The position numbers and the translations under genes are program-made. DNA of 64,000 nucleotides, from positions 1 through 64,000 of the forward strand of contig JAHECD010000007.1 in assembly GCA_024641945.1 (NCBI GenBank), in the 5' to 3' direction. Shown here piece by piece: positions 47,093 to 56,511 of this stretch; the stretch's first letter is position 1; each line of letters begins with the position of its first letter. Under the pieces are notes generated by a model that was not told the DNA's origin, did no database searches, and saw only the letters and a program-made list of their open reading frames with translations. The stretch comes from Rubrivivax sp. (GTDB taxonomy: Bacteria > Pseudomonadota > Gammaproteobacteria > Burkholderiales > Burkholderiaceae_C).

Positions 47093-48373
47093 CTAGAGGC
47101 GCCAGACCCTCAACCCGGTGGCGCGCAGGTCTTCTGCGCCAAAGGCGGCCTTGACGTCGACGAAGACGCCCGAGCGTGTCACCTTGCGGCACAGGTCCTC
47201 AGTGCCCAGCGCGCGGAACTGCCGGTGCGCCACGGCAGCCACGATCGCATCGGCCCGCGGCAGCTGCTCCCACGGCACAAGGTGCACGCCGTATTCGTGC
47301 AAGGCCTCGTCGGGATCGGCCTCCGGGTCATGCACGAAGACATCGGCGCCGTAGCTGCGCAACTCGTGGATGATGTCGACCACCTTGCTGTTGCGCAGGT
47401 CGGCGCAGTCTTCCTTGAAGGTCAGGCCGAGCACGTTGACCTTCGCGCCCTTGACATAGCTGCCAGCAGCGATCATGTGCTTGACCGTCTGCTCGGCAAT
47501 GAACTTGCCCATGCCGTCGTTGATGCGGCGCCCTGCCAGGATCACTTGCGGGTGATAGCCGAGCATTTCGGCCTTGTGGGTCAGGTAATACGGGTCCACG
47601 CCGATGCAATGCCCGCCGACGAGGCCAGGCTTGAACTTCAGGAAGTTCCACTTGGTGCCGGCCGCCTCGAGCACCTCGCTCGTATCGATGCCCACCTTGT
47701 CGAAGATGATCGCAAGCTCGTTCATCAGCGCGATGTTCAGGTCACGCTGCGTGTTTTCGATCACCTTGCAGGCCTCGGCCGCCTTGATGCTGCTGCAGCG
47801 ATGCACGCCCGGCTTCACGATGCGTTCGTACAACGCCGCCACCTTGTCGAGCGTCTGTGGCGAGTCGCCGGCGACGACCTTGATCACATTGGTCAGCATG
47901 TGCTCGCGGTCGCCTGGATTGATGCGCTCAGGGCTGTAGCCGACGTTGAAATCCTGGCGCCATTTCAGGCCGGAGACACGCTCGAGTTCCGGAATGCACA
48001 CCTCCTCGGTCGCGCCTGGATAGACAGTGGATTCATAGATCACCGTCGCACCCTTCTTCATGTGCGCGCCCGTGGCACGGCTGGCACCGATCAGCGGGCC
48101 GAAGTCGGGGATGTGCGCATCATCCACCGGTGTAGGCACGGCGATGATGATCATGTCGGCCTCGGCGAGCACCGTCGGGTCCGCGCTGTACTCGGCATGC
48201 ACGGCAAGTGCCATCTCGGCGTCGGGAATCTCGCGCGACGGGTCAGTGCCGGCCTGGCAGCGCGCCACCTTCGATTCAACGATATCGAAACCGATCGTCC
48301 TGCCCTGCTTGCCGAACTCGACGACGAGCGGCAGCCCGACGTAACCCAAACCCACCACTGCAACGACGGACAC
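47093..48373 (-). CDS. Nucleotide sugar dehydrogenase, UDP-N-acetylglucosamine/galactosamine 6-dehydrogenase type
   Basis: A 426-residue UDP-sugar dehydrogenase of the WbpA/TviB group that oxidises C6 to a uronic acid. It shows VVAVVGLGYVGLPLVVEFG (NAD binding), IIIAVPTPVDDAHIPD, YESTVYPGATEEVC and the catalytic cysteine in GLVGGHCIGVDPYYLTHKA. VNVLGLTFKEDCADLRNSK is typical. The start is GTG at 48373 because GGGGAG lies 6 bases before it. The product is presumably a UDP-aminouronic acid for the surface glycan. It is transcribed opposite to rmlC. Confidence 0.92.
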   Translation of the reverse strand: MSVVAVVGLGYVGLPLVVEFGKQGRTIGFDIVESKVARCQAGTDPSREIPDAEMALAVHAEYSADPTVLAEADMIIIAVPTPVDDAHIPDFGPLIGASRATGAHMKKGATVIYESTVYPGATEEVCIPELERVSGLKWRQDFNVGYSPERINPGDREHMLTNVIKVVAGDSPQTLDKVAALYERIVKPGVHRCSSIKAAEACKVIENTQRDLNIALMNELAIIFDKVGIDTSEVLEAAGTKWNFLKFKPGLVGGHCIGVDPYYLTHKAEMLGYHPQVILAGRRINDGMGKFIAEQTVKHMIAAGSYVKGAKVNVLGLTFKEDCADLRNSKVVDIIHELRSYGADVFVHDPEADPDEALHEYGVHLVPWEQLPRADAIVAAVAHRQFRALGTEDLCRKVTRSGVFVDVKAAFGAEDLRATGLRVWRL

Positions 48374-48442
48374 CGAAAGCTCCCCAGGAAACAAACGCTG
48401 TGTCGCAGCCCAGTGCACGCCGGCCTTCGCCGAGCGTGACTC

Positions 48443-49909
48443 TCAGGCCGTCGACGTATCTGTCTTGTTGCCGCCGAGCAGCGATGCCACGCGCTTCTTC
48501 GGGCGGATGTTCGGCGACAGCCCACCGCTGCGCACGGGGGCAGCGGGCACGGGCGGCTTGCCCGCATCCCATCCCGGCGAGCCCGTTCCGGACGGCTCGT
48601 AGGGCTTGTCGAAAAACGGGTCAGACGGCGTGCGCGCGCGAGACGGTGCCGCCGGTCGGGCCGGTGTCGGCCGCTCGTCGCGGTCCTCGAAATCGCGGCG
48701 CGGTCGACGCGGCGGACGCGAGTCCTCGATGTCGATGGGTTCGATCTCGATCTTGCGCTTGATCAGTTTCTCGATATCCGACACCAGGCGCGTGTCGTCG
48801 CGGTCCACCAGCGTCACCGCCAACCCGGATGCGCCGGCACGGCCCGTCCGGCCGATGCGGTGGACGTAATCCTCCGCGTTGAAGGGCACATCGAAATTGA
48901 AGACAGCAGGCAGGTCGGCAATGTCCAGGCCGCGCGCCGCCACGTCGGTGGCCACCAGCAGATCGACCTCGCCGGCCTTGAAAGCCGCCAGCGACTTCAA
49001 CCGCTCGTCCTGCGACTTGTCGCCGTGCAGTGCCGCGGTGCGCAAGCCGTCGCGTTCGAAAGAGCGCGCCAGCCGCGCAGCGCCGAGCTTGGAATTGACG
49101 AAGACGATCGCCTGCGAAAGCTCGCGGGACTTGAGCAGTTGGCGCACGACCTGCCGCTTGTCGTCGTCGGCCACGCTGTAGAACCGCTGTTCGACGGTGG
49201 AGGCCGTGGCGTTCGGGCGTGCAACCTCCACCAGCAGCGGGTCCTGCAGGTAACTCTGCGCCAGGCGCTTGATCTCGGGAGAAAACGTGGCCGAGAACAG
49301 GAGCGTCTGCCGCTGCTTGGGTAGATACGAGAGGATCCGCTGCAGGTCGGGCAGAAAGCCAATGTCGAGCATGCGATCGGCCTCGTCCAGGACCACGTAC
49401 TCCACCTGATTCAGAACACAGTTCTTCGCCTCGATATGGTCGAGCAGCCGGCCCGGCGTGGCGATCAGCACCTCGACACCGGTCTTGAGCACGGCCGTTT
49501 GGGGCTTCATGTCGATGCCCCCGAACACCACGGTCGACCGCAGCAGCGTGTGCTTGGCGTAGGTCTTGACGTTGTTGGCGACCTGATCGGCCAATTCGCG
49601 CGTGGGAGCAATCACCAGGGCGCGCACCGGATGCCGCGCCGGCGAGGCGCTTGCGGTCTCGTGACGCAGCATCTTCTGCAGCAACGGCAACGTGAATGCC
49701 GCCGTCTTGCCGGTGCCGGTCTGTGCCGCGCCCATGACGTCTCGGCCGTCGAGGACGATCGGGATCGCCTTGGCCTGGATCGGCGTCATCGCCGTGTAGC
49801 CGCTCTCGAGAACCGCGCGCAGAAGCTTGGGATCGAGAGCGAGGGTGTCGAAACGCTGCGGCACAGGGGCCGGGGCTTCAGGCTCGGAATGCAGAGGGTC
49901 TTGATTCAT
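48443..49909 (-). CDS. rhlE: DEAD-box RNA helicase, RhlE-like
   Basis: A 488-residue ATP-dependent RNA helicase. Motifs: Q motif (YTAMTPIQAKAIP), motif I AQTGTGKTAAF, motif II LDEADRMLDIGF, motif III SATFSPE and motif VI HRIGRTGRAG. After about residue 385 comes a disordered Arg/Pro-rich tail, as in RhlE proteins involved in ribosome assembly and RNA decay with RNase E. It has no evident link to the surrounding polysaccharide genes. Confidence 0.92.
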   Translation of the reverse strand: MNQDPLHSEPEAPAPVPQRFDTLALDPKLLRAVLESGYTAMTPIQAKAIPIVLDGRDVMGAAQTGTGKTAAFTLPLLQKMLRHETASASPARHPVRALVIAPTRELADQVANNVKTYAKHTLLRSTVVFGGIDMKPQTAVLKTGVEVLIATPGRLLDHIEAKNCVLNQVEYVVLDEADRMLDIGFLPDLQRILSYLPKQRQTLLFSATFSPEIKRLAQSYLQDPLLVEVARPNATASTVEQRFYSVADDDKRQVVRQLLKSRELSQAIVFVNSKLGAARLARSFERDGLRTAALHGDKSQDERLKSLAAFKAGEVDLLVATDVAARGLDIADLPAVFNFDVPFNAEDYVHRIGRTGRAGASGLAVTLVDRDDTRLVSDIEKLIKRKIEIEPIDIEDSRPPRRPRRDFEDRDERPTPARPAAPSRARTPSDPFFDKPYEPSGTGSPGWDAGKPPVPAAPVRSGGLSPNIRPKKRVASLLGGNKTDTSTA

Positions 49910-49939
49910 TCAACCGCGAATTATCCCTTACCCAGGCCA

Positions 49940-51022
49940 TTAGCGTCGATAAATGAGCCAGCGCGGTGTCTTGAATCGCACGATCCGCCAATACATGGCC
50001 ACGTAAGTCACCGCGAACAAGGCGACGAAACCCATCAACACGCCGGTCTGGTTCCAGAACGATACGGCGGGAACGACCGAGAACATGCAAAGCAGCCAAA
50101 GATAAGGCGAGGTCATCGAATTTCGCCGCGTCAGTGCCTTCGCCGTGCGGTTGCCGACGGCCCACCGCATCAGGCGGCGGTACACCAATGAATGCAGATG
50201 GATGCCATCCGGCATGCTTGGGGGCAAAGCTCGAATGAAGCGCCGTCGATAGATCGAGAAGACCGTTTCGAAGATCGGGTAGATGCACACCAGCAGCGGA
50301 AACATCGGCGAGACCTGCGGATTGCGGTGCAGCAGGAGGATGGCGACCTCGGCCACGTAGAAACCCACGAAATAGGCGCCGCCGTCGCCGAGAAAGATCA
50401 GCCCTGCCGGAAAGTTCCAGACGAAGAATCCAAGCACGGCGCCGATGCCCCCGAGCGCCAGAGACAACACGAGGGTGTCGCCGACCTGGGCGCCGACATA
50501 CGCCAGGCTGGCCAGGATCAGCACGGCGCACATCGACGCAAGGCCGTTGAACCCGTCGATGATGTTCACGGAATTGGCGACCCCGGCCACCGCGAAAACG
50601 GTCAGCGCAATGGCGCCTGCGCGGTGGGAGACCAACCAGTCGAGCCCGGGGAGGGCGGTGTGTTCGATCACGCCATCCACCAGCCACGCCGCCAGCAGCG
50701 CCGACAGTGCCGTGGCCGCCAGCCGGCGTCTCGGGCTGATGGCCTTTGTCAAGTCTTCATGAACACCCACGAGGAAGGCAGGAAGGCCACAGGCGACCAG
50801 CAGACCCGCGTCGCCACCCACCGCGGGTGTCCACCACCAAAGACCCAGAATCCCCGCAGCCATGCCCCCAAAGATGCCGACACCCCCGACCCGTGGCACA
50901 GGCATGGCGTGAAATTTTTGCGGTCCCGAAGTGTCGAAATCCAGCGCACCGGCCTTCGACGACCGCACGAGCAGCAGTGTGAGGGCCAGCGAGACGACGA
51001 ATGTGGCCATCAACAGCAGCAT
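49940..51022 (-). CDS. WecA/MraY-like polyprenyl-phosphate sugar-1-phosphate transferase
   Basis: A 360-residue multi-pass protein of glycosyltransferase family 4. The family sites are KFHAMPVPRVGGVGIFGG near the start, the D-D pair region GVHEDLTKAISPR, SVNIIDGFNGLAS and NFPAGLIFLGDGGAYFVGF. Such enzymes place the first sugar phosphate on undecaprenyl phosphate, initiating O-antigen or capsule units. The ATG at 51022 fits the first helix. It lies 30 bases after rhlE on the minus strand and is divergent from the export gene, so it is a good candidate for initiating this locus's glycan. Confidence 0.87.
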   Translation of the reverse strand: MLLLMATFVVSLALTLLLVRSSKAGALDFDTSGPQKFHAMPVPRVGGVGIFGGMAAGILGLWWWTPAVGGDAGLLVACGLPAFLVGVHEDLTKAISPRRRLAATALSALLAAWLVDGVIEHTALPGLDWLVSHRAGAIALTVFAVAGVANSVNIIDGFNGLASMCAVLILASLAYVGAQVGDTLVLSLALGGIGAVLGFFVWNFPAGLIFLGDGGAYFVGFYVAEVAILLLHRNPQVSPMFPLLVCIYPIFETVFSIYRRRFIRALPPSMPDGIHLHSLVYRRLMRWAVGNRTAKALTRRNSMTSPYLWLLCMFSVVPAVSFWNQTGVLMGFVALFAVTYVAMYWRIVRFKTPRWLIYRR

Positions 51023-51170
51023 CGGACGATTGTATTTGCCGCGGCCGGGACAGCAGCTGCATGGGGCTGGCGAATCCGCGTGCCCAGCTAGAATGCTGGT
51101 TTTCCAAATCCGTGCGCAAAAGCCGGCGCTGACAGGTCCGATCCCTGGCTCGCGGCGAGCCCAACTCCCG

Positions 51171-53084
51171 ATGCCTTCGAGTCTTGCTGGCAAGACCCTG
51201 CGCTACCTGCGCCGGGCCACCTTGACGGTCCTGTATCCGCTGTTCGCACTGTTTGCGCTGCATGGCATCGCGATGGCGCAGGAAGTGGGCTTGACACCCG
51301 ACGCTTCGTCGCCGACGGGGCCCATCAGATTGCGCCAGCCGGTGCAGGCGCCCGCCGATTCAGCGAAGTCGGCATCGCAGCGCACGTCCACATCGCCAGG
51401 ATCGGTCAGCGCGACCGATTCGGCCCTGCGTCAAGACTTTGGGACCGACGGCCGCGCCCCGTACCAGCCCGGCGAATTCGAGAAGTTCGTTCAGCGCCAG
51501 ACAGGCACGCTCAAGGTACAGCGCTTTGGTGCGGACCTTGTTGCGCGCTATGCCGACCCTGCGGCGGCCGATTCACCAGCCCTCGTGCCGCCTGAATACA
51601 TCATTGCGCCGGGCGACGAGATCGTCGTCACGCTGTGGGGCTCGGTGGATGCCGATTTGCGCCTGGTCGTCGACCGCGCCGGCCGCATCAGTATTCCGCG
51701 CGTGGGCACCGTGCAGGTGGCCGGCGTACGCCAGGCCGAACTCGCCGCGACGATCGGCCGCCGCGTGGGCCTCGTCTTCAAGAACTACGAGATGAACGTA
51801 TCGGTCGGTGCACTGCGCGGCATCCGGGTCTTTGTCACCGGATTCGTGGGCAACCCCGGTGCATATACGGTCAACAGCCTGTCCACCATCACGGCAGCGT
51901 TGTTCCGAGCCGGCGGTCCTTCGTCGGCAGGGAGCTTCCGTCGCATCGAACTGAGGCGCGGCGCCCAGATGATCTCGACGTTCGACCTGTACGACTTCCT
52001 GCTCAAGGGCGACCGCTCCGGCGACCGCCTGCTGCAGGCGGGCGACGTCATTCATGTGTTGCCGGTCGGCGACGAAGTCGCGGTGATCGGCAGCGTGAAC
52101 AAGCCGGCCGTGATCGAGCTCAAGACGGGAGAGACCGTGGCCGATGCCCTGCGCGGCGTGGGAGGCTTCACGGCCGTGGCCGACCGGACGCGCCTGTCGG
52201 TCGAACGCCTTTCGGACCGCAACTCGCAGCGGGTGCGCGAGCTCGCGCTGCCGGCCGATCTGTCCACGTCCCTCAGCCATGGTGACGTGCTTCGCGCCTT
52301 CAGCGCGGTCGACGCGTTGCTGCCGATGCAGGTGCAGAACAAGCGTGTGCGTGTCGAGGGTGAAGTGGCCCGGCCGGGCGACTACGTGCTGCCACCCAGC
52401 AGCACGTTGGCGGATGCGTTGGCCGCAGCCGGTGGCCTGACGCAGGCCGCCTTTGTCTATGGCACGGAGTTCACGCGCGAGAGTGTCCGCATCACGCAAC
52501 AGGAAAACTACGAGCGCGCGCTGCGTGACCTGGAATCCGACATTTCGCGCCAGGCGTCGCAACGCGCCGGCAGTGCCGACGAGGCCGCTTCGACGACCAC
52601 CAGGCTCATCGATCGGCTGCGTGCGGTCAAGCCGACCGGGCGCATCGTTCTGCAGGTGGCGACCGACGCGCGCGAACTGCCGCCGCTGGCCCTCGAAGAG
52701 GGTGACCGCGTCTATATCCCGCCGAGGCCCACCACCGTGGGTGTTTTCGGCAGCGTCTTCAACGGCGGCAGCTATCTGTATGGCGGCGAGCGCTCGGTGA
52801 GCGATTACCTCAGCCTTGCGGGTGGGCCCACACGCGGCGCGGATCAGGAAAGCACGTTCGTCGTGCGTGCCAACGGAACCGTCGTGAGCAGCCGTCAGGG
52901 AACGTCCGGCAGCTGGTTGGCCAGCAAGAGCCCGTTCGAAGGCCTGCGCGCACAGGCCGGCGACACGATCTTCGTACCGGAGGAGATCGACAGAAGCACC
53001 TTCACGCAGAAGGCGAAGGACTGGACGCAAATCTTCTACCAGTTCGCGCTCGGCATCGCGGGGTTGAGGGCTGTCGGCCTATGA
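51171..53084 (+). CDS. Polysaccharide export outer-membrane protein with SLBB repeats (Wza-like)
   Basis: A 637-residue periplasmic/outer-membrane export protein. The signal peptide (TLTVLYPLFALFALHGIAMA) ends before QEVG, and there is no lipobox cysteine. The polysaccharide-export domain starts with PEYIIAPGDEIVVTLWGSV, and several SLBB-type repeats follow (VFVTGFVGNPGAYTVNSLST, VRVEGEVARPGDYVLPPSST, VGVFGSVFNGGSYLYGGERS). It is longer than Wza, with more SLBB repeats, like the long OPX proteins. The stop overlaps the Wzz-like gene by ATGA. Confidence 0.88.
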   Translation: MPSSLAGKTLRYLRRATLTVLYPLFALFALHGIAMAQEVGLTPDASSPTGPIRLRQPVQAPADSAKSASQRTSTSPGSVSATDSALRQDFGTDGRAPYQPGEFEKFVQRQTGTLKVQRFGADLVARYADPAAADSPALVPPEYIIAPGDEIVVTLWGSVDADLRLVVDRAGRISIPRVGTVQVAGVRQAELAATIGRRVGLVFKNYEMNVSVGALRGIRVFVTGFVGNPGAYTVNSLSTITAALFRAGGPSSAGSFRRIELRRGAQMISTFDLYDFLLKGDRSGDRLLQAGDVIHVLPVGDEVAVIGSVNKPAVIELKTGETVADALRGVGGFTAVADRTRLSVERLSDRNSQRVRELALPADLSTSLSHGDVLRAFSAVDALLPMQVQNKRVRVEGEVARPGDYVLPPSSTLADALAAAGGLTQAAFVYGTEFTRESVRITQQENYERALRDLESDISRQASQRAGSADEAASTTTRLIDRLRAVKPTGRIVLQVATDARELPPLALEEGDRVYIPPRPTTVGVFGSVFNGGSYLYGGERSVSDYLSLAGGPTRGADQESTFVVRANGTVVSSRQGTSGSWLASKSPFEGLRAQAGDTIFVPEEIDRSTFTQKAKDWTQIFYQFALGIAGLRAVGL

Positions 53085-54253
53085 CCGGGCCGAATAGCGC
53101 CACGCTGTCGGCTGAAAGTGCCAACGGCGACGACGGCGACAACCTGTCGGTCTTCGACCTTCTGTTGCCGCTGGCCGAGCACGTTCGGCTGTTGATCGTG
53201 GCCCCGCTGTTGATCGGCCTCGTCGCGTTGGGCGTGGCCTATCTGCTGCCGCCGACGTACACCGCACGGGCCACGTTCCTGACGCCGCAGCCGCAGAACT
53301 CTGCCGCATCGGCGCTCGCATCGCTCGGCCCGCTTGCCGGCATCGCAGGCAATGCCGTCGGCGTGCGCACCGCCGCCGATCAATATGTGTCGCTGATGCA
53401 GAGCGCCAATATCGGCGACCGCATCATCGACCGTTTCAAGCTCATGACCGTGTACGACGTGCCGCTGCGCACGGACGCCCGGCGCAGGCTCACGCAGTCT
53501 GCGCGCATCGCCCTGGGCAAGAAGGACGGGCTGGTCATGGTCGAGATCGACGACGCCGACCCCCAGCGTGCGGCCGACATGGCCAACGCGCACATCGAAG
53601 AGCTGCGCCGCCTGACCGCGTCGCTGGCAGTCACCGAGGCGCAGCAGCGCCGCATCTTCTTCGAGGCCCAGCTCAAACAGACGCGCGACAACCTCGCGCA
53701 GGCGCAGGAGTCGCTGCAATCGAGCGGGTTCACCCAGGGCGCACTGCGCGCCGAGCCGCGTGCCGCCGCCGAGTCTTATGCGCGGCTGCGGGCCGAGGCC
53801 ACCGCCACCGAAGTTCGCCTGCAGGCTTTACGAGGTGCGCTGTCCGACAGCACGCCGGAAGTCAAGGCCGAGCTGGCCACGCTGGGCGCCCTGCGCGCGC
53901 AATTGGCCCGGGCCGAACAAGGCAACGACGCCGCGTCCGGCCCCGGCTACGTGGGCAAGTACCGCGAGTTCAAGTACCAGGAGACGCTGTTCGAGCTGTT
54001 CGCGCGTCAGTACGAGCTCGCACGCGTGGACGAAAGCCGGGACGGTACCTTGATCCAGGTGGTCGACGCAGCGACACCCCCCGAGCGCAAGACGGGCCCG
54101 AAGCGGGGAATCATTGCGATCGTCGCCACCGTGGCAGCGTTCTTCGCCGTGCTCCTGTTCGTCGTCGTGCGCGACCTCTGGCGCAACCACCTCGTGCGCG
54201 AGCTGGCCGCTGCGCGCTTGCGCCGTCTGAAAGCCGCGGCGCCTGCCCTCTGA
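53081..54253 (+). CDS. Wzz/KpsE-like polysaccharide chain-length protein
   Basis: A 390-residue inner-membrane co-polymerase. Membrane helices flank the periplasmic part, at about 35-56 (VRLLIVAPLLIGLVALGVAYLL) and about 346-367 (GIIAIVATVAAFFAVLLFVVV). Between them lie a Wzz-type mixed region and a long coiled coil (about 185-270). The second helix is preceded by PPERKTGPKRG, matching the usual P-rich Wzz motif. There is no C-terminal tyrosine kinase domain. It acts with the export protein to control glycan length. Confidence 0.88.
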   Translation: MTGPNSATLSAESANGDDGDNLSVFDLLLPLAEHVRLLIVAPLLIGLVALGVAYLLPPTYTARATFLTPQPQNSAASALASLGPLAGIAGNAVGVRTAADQYVSLMQSANIGDRIIDRFKLMTVYDVPLRTDARRRLTQSARIALGKKDGLVMVEIDDADPQRAADMANAHIEELRRLTASLAVTEAQQRRIFFEAQLKQTRDNLAQAQESLQSSGFTQGALRAEPRAAAESYARLRAEATATEVRLQALRGALSDSTPEVKAELATLGALRAQLARAEQGNDAASGPGYVGKYREFKYQETLFELFARQYELARVDESRDGTLIQVVDAATPPERKTGPKRGIIAIVATVAAFFAVLLFVVVRDLWRNHLVRELAAARLRRLKAAAPAL

Positions 54254-54324
54254 CCCACGGCGGACCGGCCGGAGCCACGATCCCGGGCCGGTCCGTCCTG
54301 CCACAGAACACATTGCAGACCAAG

Positions 54325-55335
54325 ATGCTCAACGACCTCTCCATTCTCATCACCGGCGGCACCGGCTCCTTCGGCAAGGCTTTCGTGCGCACGCTGCTGG
54401 CCCGCTATCCGGGCATCCGCCGTCTCGTGATCTATTCGCGCGACGAGCTCAAGCAGTACGAGATGGCGCAGGTCTTTTCCGAGCGCGAGCATCCGGGCAT
54501 CCGCTATTTCATCGGCGACATCCGCGACGAGGCGCGCCTTCGGCGCGCGCTCGAAGGCATCGATGTCGTCATCCATGCCGCGGCCCTGAAGCAGGTGCCG
54601 GCGGCGGAATACAACCCGTTCGAGTGCATCAAGACCAACGTGCTGGGGGCGCAGAACCTGATCGAGGCCTGCCTGGACAGCAAGGTGCAGCGCGTCGTCG
54701 CGCTGTCCACCGACAAGGCCGCGGCACCGATCAACCTGTATGGCGCCACCAAGCTTTGTTCCGACAAGCTCTTCGTCGCCGCCAACAACATCCAGGGCAG
54801 CCGCGGCATCCGCTTCAGTGTCGTGCGCTACGGCAACGTGATGGGCAGCCGCGGCTCGGTGATCCCGTTCTTCCTCGAACGCCGCAAGACCGGCGTGCTG
54901 CCGATCACCGACCCGCGCATGACGCGTTTCAACATCTCGCTGCAGGAAGGCGTCGACATGGTGCTTTGGTCGATCGAGCACGCACTCGGCGGCGAGGTGC
55001 TGGTACCGAAGATCCCGTCCTACCGCATCACCGACGTGGCCACCGCCATTGCGCCCGAGTGCCGGCAAGAGGTGGTGGGCATCCGCCCGGGCGAGAAGAT
55101 CCACGAGGAGATGATCACCGCGAGCGACAGCTTCAATACCGTGGACATGGGCCGCTATTACGCGATCCTGCCGTCGGCAGCCGCCTACACGATCGAGGAG
55201 TTCTGCCAGCGCCGCGGCGCCCGTCTCGTCGAGCCGGGCTTCTGCTACGACAGCGGCAGCAACGCCGACTTCCTGACCGTGGCGCAACTCAAGTCGCTGA
55301 TCGACGCACACGTGGTCAACCCGAACGTCGACTGA
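54325..55335 (+). CDS. pseB: UDP-N-acetylglucosamine 4,6-dehydratase (inverting)
   Basis: A 336-residue SDR that starts CMP-pseudaminic acid synthesis from UDP-GlcNAc, with C5 inversion. It begins ILITGGTGSFGKAFVRTLL, has HAAALKQVPAAEYNPFECI (active-site Lys/Tyr region typical of PseB/FlaA1), LSTDKAAAPINLYGATKLCSD and VRYGNVMGSRGSVIPFF. The ATG at 54325 is used; an earlier TTG exists four codons upstream. It heads pseB-C-F-GH-I. Confidence 0.95.
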   Translation: MLNDLSILITGGTGSFGKAFVRTLLARYPGIRRLVIYSRDELKQYEMAQVFSEREHPGIRYFIGDIRDEARLRRALEGIDVVIHAAALKQVPAAEYNPFECIKTNVLGAQNLIEACLDSKVQRVVALSTDKAAAPINLYGATKLCSDKLFVAANNIQGSRGIRFSVVRYGNVMGSRGSVIPFFLERRKTGVLPITDPRMTRFNISLQEGVDMVLWSIEHALGGEVLVPKIPSYRITDVATAIAPECRQEVVGIRPGEKIHEEMITASDSFNTVDMGRYYAILPSAAAYTIEEFCQRRGARLVEPGFCYDSGSNADFLTVAQLKSLIDAHVVNPNVD

Positions 55336-55347
55336 CCCTTCGGCGCC

Positions 55348-56508
55348 ATGACCTTCATCCCGTACAGCTGCCAGAACATCGACGAGGACGACATCGCCGC
55401 CGTCACCGCGGTGCTGCGCTCCGAGTACCTCACGCAGGGGCCCGCGATCCCGGCATTCGAGACAGCGTTTGCCGAGCGCCACGCGGCCGGCCACGCCGTG
55501 GCCGTGTCGAATGCGACTGCCGGGTTGCACATCGCCTGCCTCGCCCTCGGCGTGGGGCCTGACAGCATCGTCTGGACCAGCCCGAACAGCTTCCTCGCGT
55601 CGGCCAACTGTGCGCGCTACTGCGGGGCGACGGTCGATTTCGTCGACATCGACCCGGTCACACGCAACCTGTCGCTGGCGGCACTGCGCGCCAAGCTCGA
55701 GCGCGCCGAGACCGCCGGCACACTGCCGAAGGTGCTGATCCCGGTCGACTTTGCCGGCCTGCCGTGCGACCTGCGCGAGATGCGTGCGCTGGCCGACCGT
55801 TATGGCTTCGCGATCCTCGAGGACGCGTCGCACGCCACCGGTGCCAGCTACCTCGGCCGGCCCGTGGGCAGCGCGTGGGCGGATGCCTGCGTCTTCAGCT
55901 TCCACGCCGTGAAGATCGTCACCACGGCCGAGGGTGGCATCGTCACCACGCGCGACCCGGCGCTGGCCAGGAAGCTGCGCCTGCTGCGTTCGCATGGCAT
56001 GACACGCGATGCCGCAGACCTGCAAGGCCCGGTCGAAGGCCCCTGGGTCTACGAGCAGGTCGAGCTCGGCTTCAACTATCGCATCACCGACCTGCAGGCC
56101 GCGCTCGGCCTGTCGCAGCTGCGGCGCATGGATGCCATGCACGATCGCCGCGTCGCGCTGGCCGGCCGCTACGACCAGTTGCTCGCCGGCCTGCCGCTGC
56201 GCCTGCCGGCGCGTGCCTCCGACCGCGATTCGTCGTGGCACCTGTATGCCGTCGAGGTCGACGAAACAAGAACGCCGGTCACGCGGGCCGCTGTATTCGC
56301 CGCGCTGCGCGCCGCGAATATCGGTGTCAACGTCCACTACATCCCGATCCACACCCAGCCGTACTACCAGCGGCTGGGTTTCCGGCGCGGCGACTTCCCG
56401 GCTGCCGAGGCGTATTACGCCCGCGCGCTGTCGCTGCCGCTGTTCCCGGCACTGACCGAGGCGCAGCAGCAGGTCGTGGCCGATACGCTGCGCACGGCGC
56501 TGGCCTGA
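55348..56508 (+). CDS. pseC: UDP-4-amino-4,6-dideoxy-N-acetyl-beta-L-altrosamine transaminase
   Basis: A 386-residue PLP aminotransferase of the DegT/DnrJ family, step 2 of pseudaminic acid synthesis. PLP lysine near residue 188 is in FSFHAVKIVTTAEGG. Other motifs are EYLTQGPAIPAFE, NATAGLHIACLALG and the C-terminal NVHYIPIHTQPYY, all close to Helicobacter and Campylobacter PseC. It starts 12 bases after pseB. Confidence 0.95.
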   Translation: MTFIPYSCQNIDEDDIAAVTAVLRSEYLTQGPAIPAFETAFAERHAAGHAVAVSNATAGLHIACLALGVGPDSIVWTSPNSFLASANCARYCGATVDFVDIDPVTRNLSLAALRAKLERAETAGTLPKVLIPVDFAGLPCDLREMRALADRYGFAILEDASHATGASYLGRPVGSAWADACVFSFHAVKIVTTAEGGIVTTRDPALARKLRLLRSHGMTRDAADLQGPVEGPWVYEQVELGFNYRITDLQAALGLSQLRRMDAMHDRRVALAGRYDQLLAGLPLRLPARASDRDSSWHLYAVEVDETRTPVTRAAVFAALRAANIGVNVHYIPIHTQPYYQRLGFRRGDFPAAEAYYARALSLPLFPALTEAQQQVVADTLRTALA

Positions 56509-56511
56509 CCG

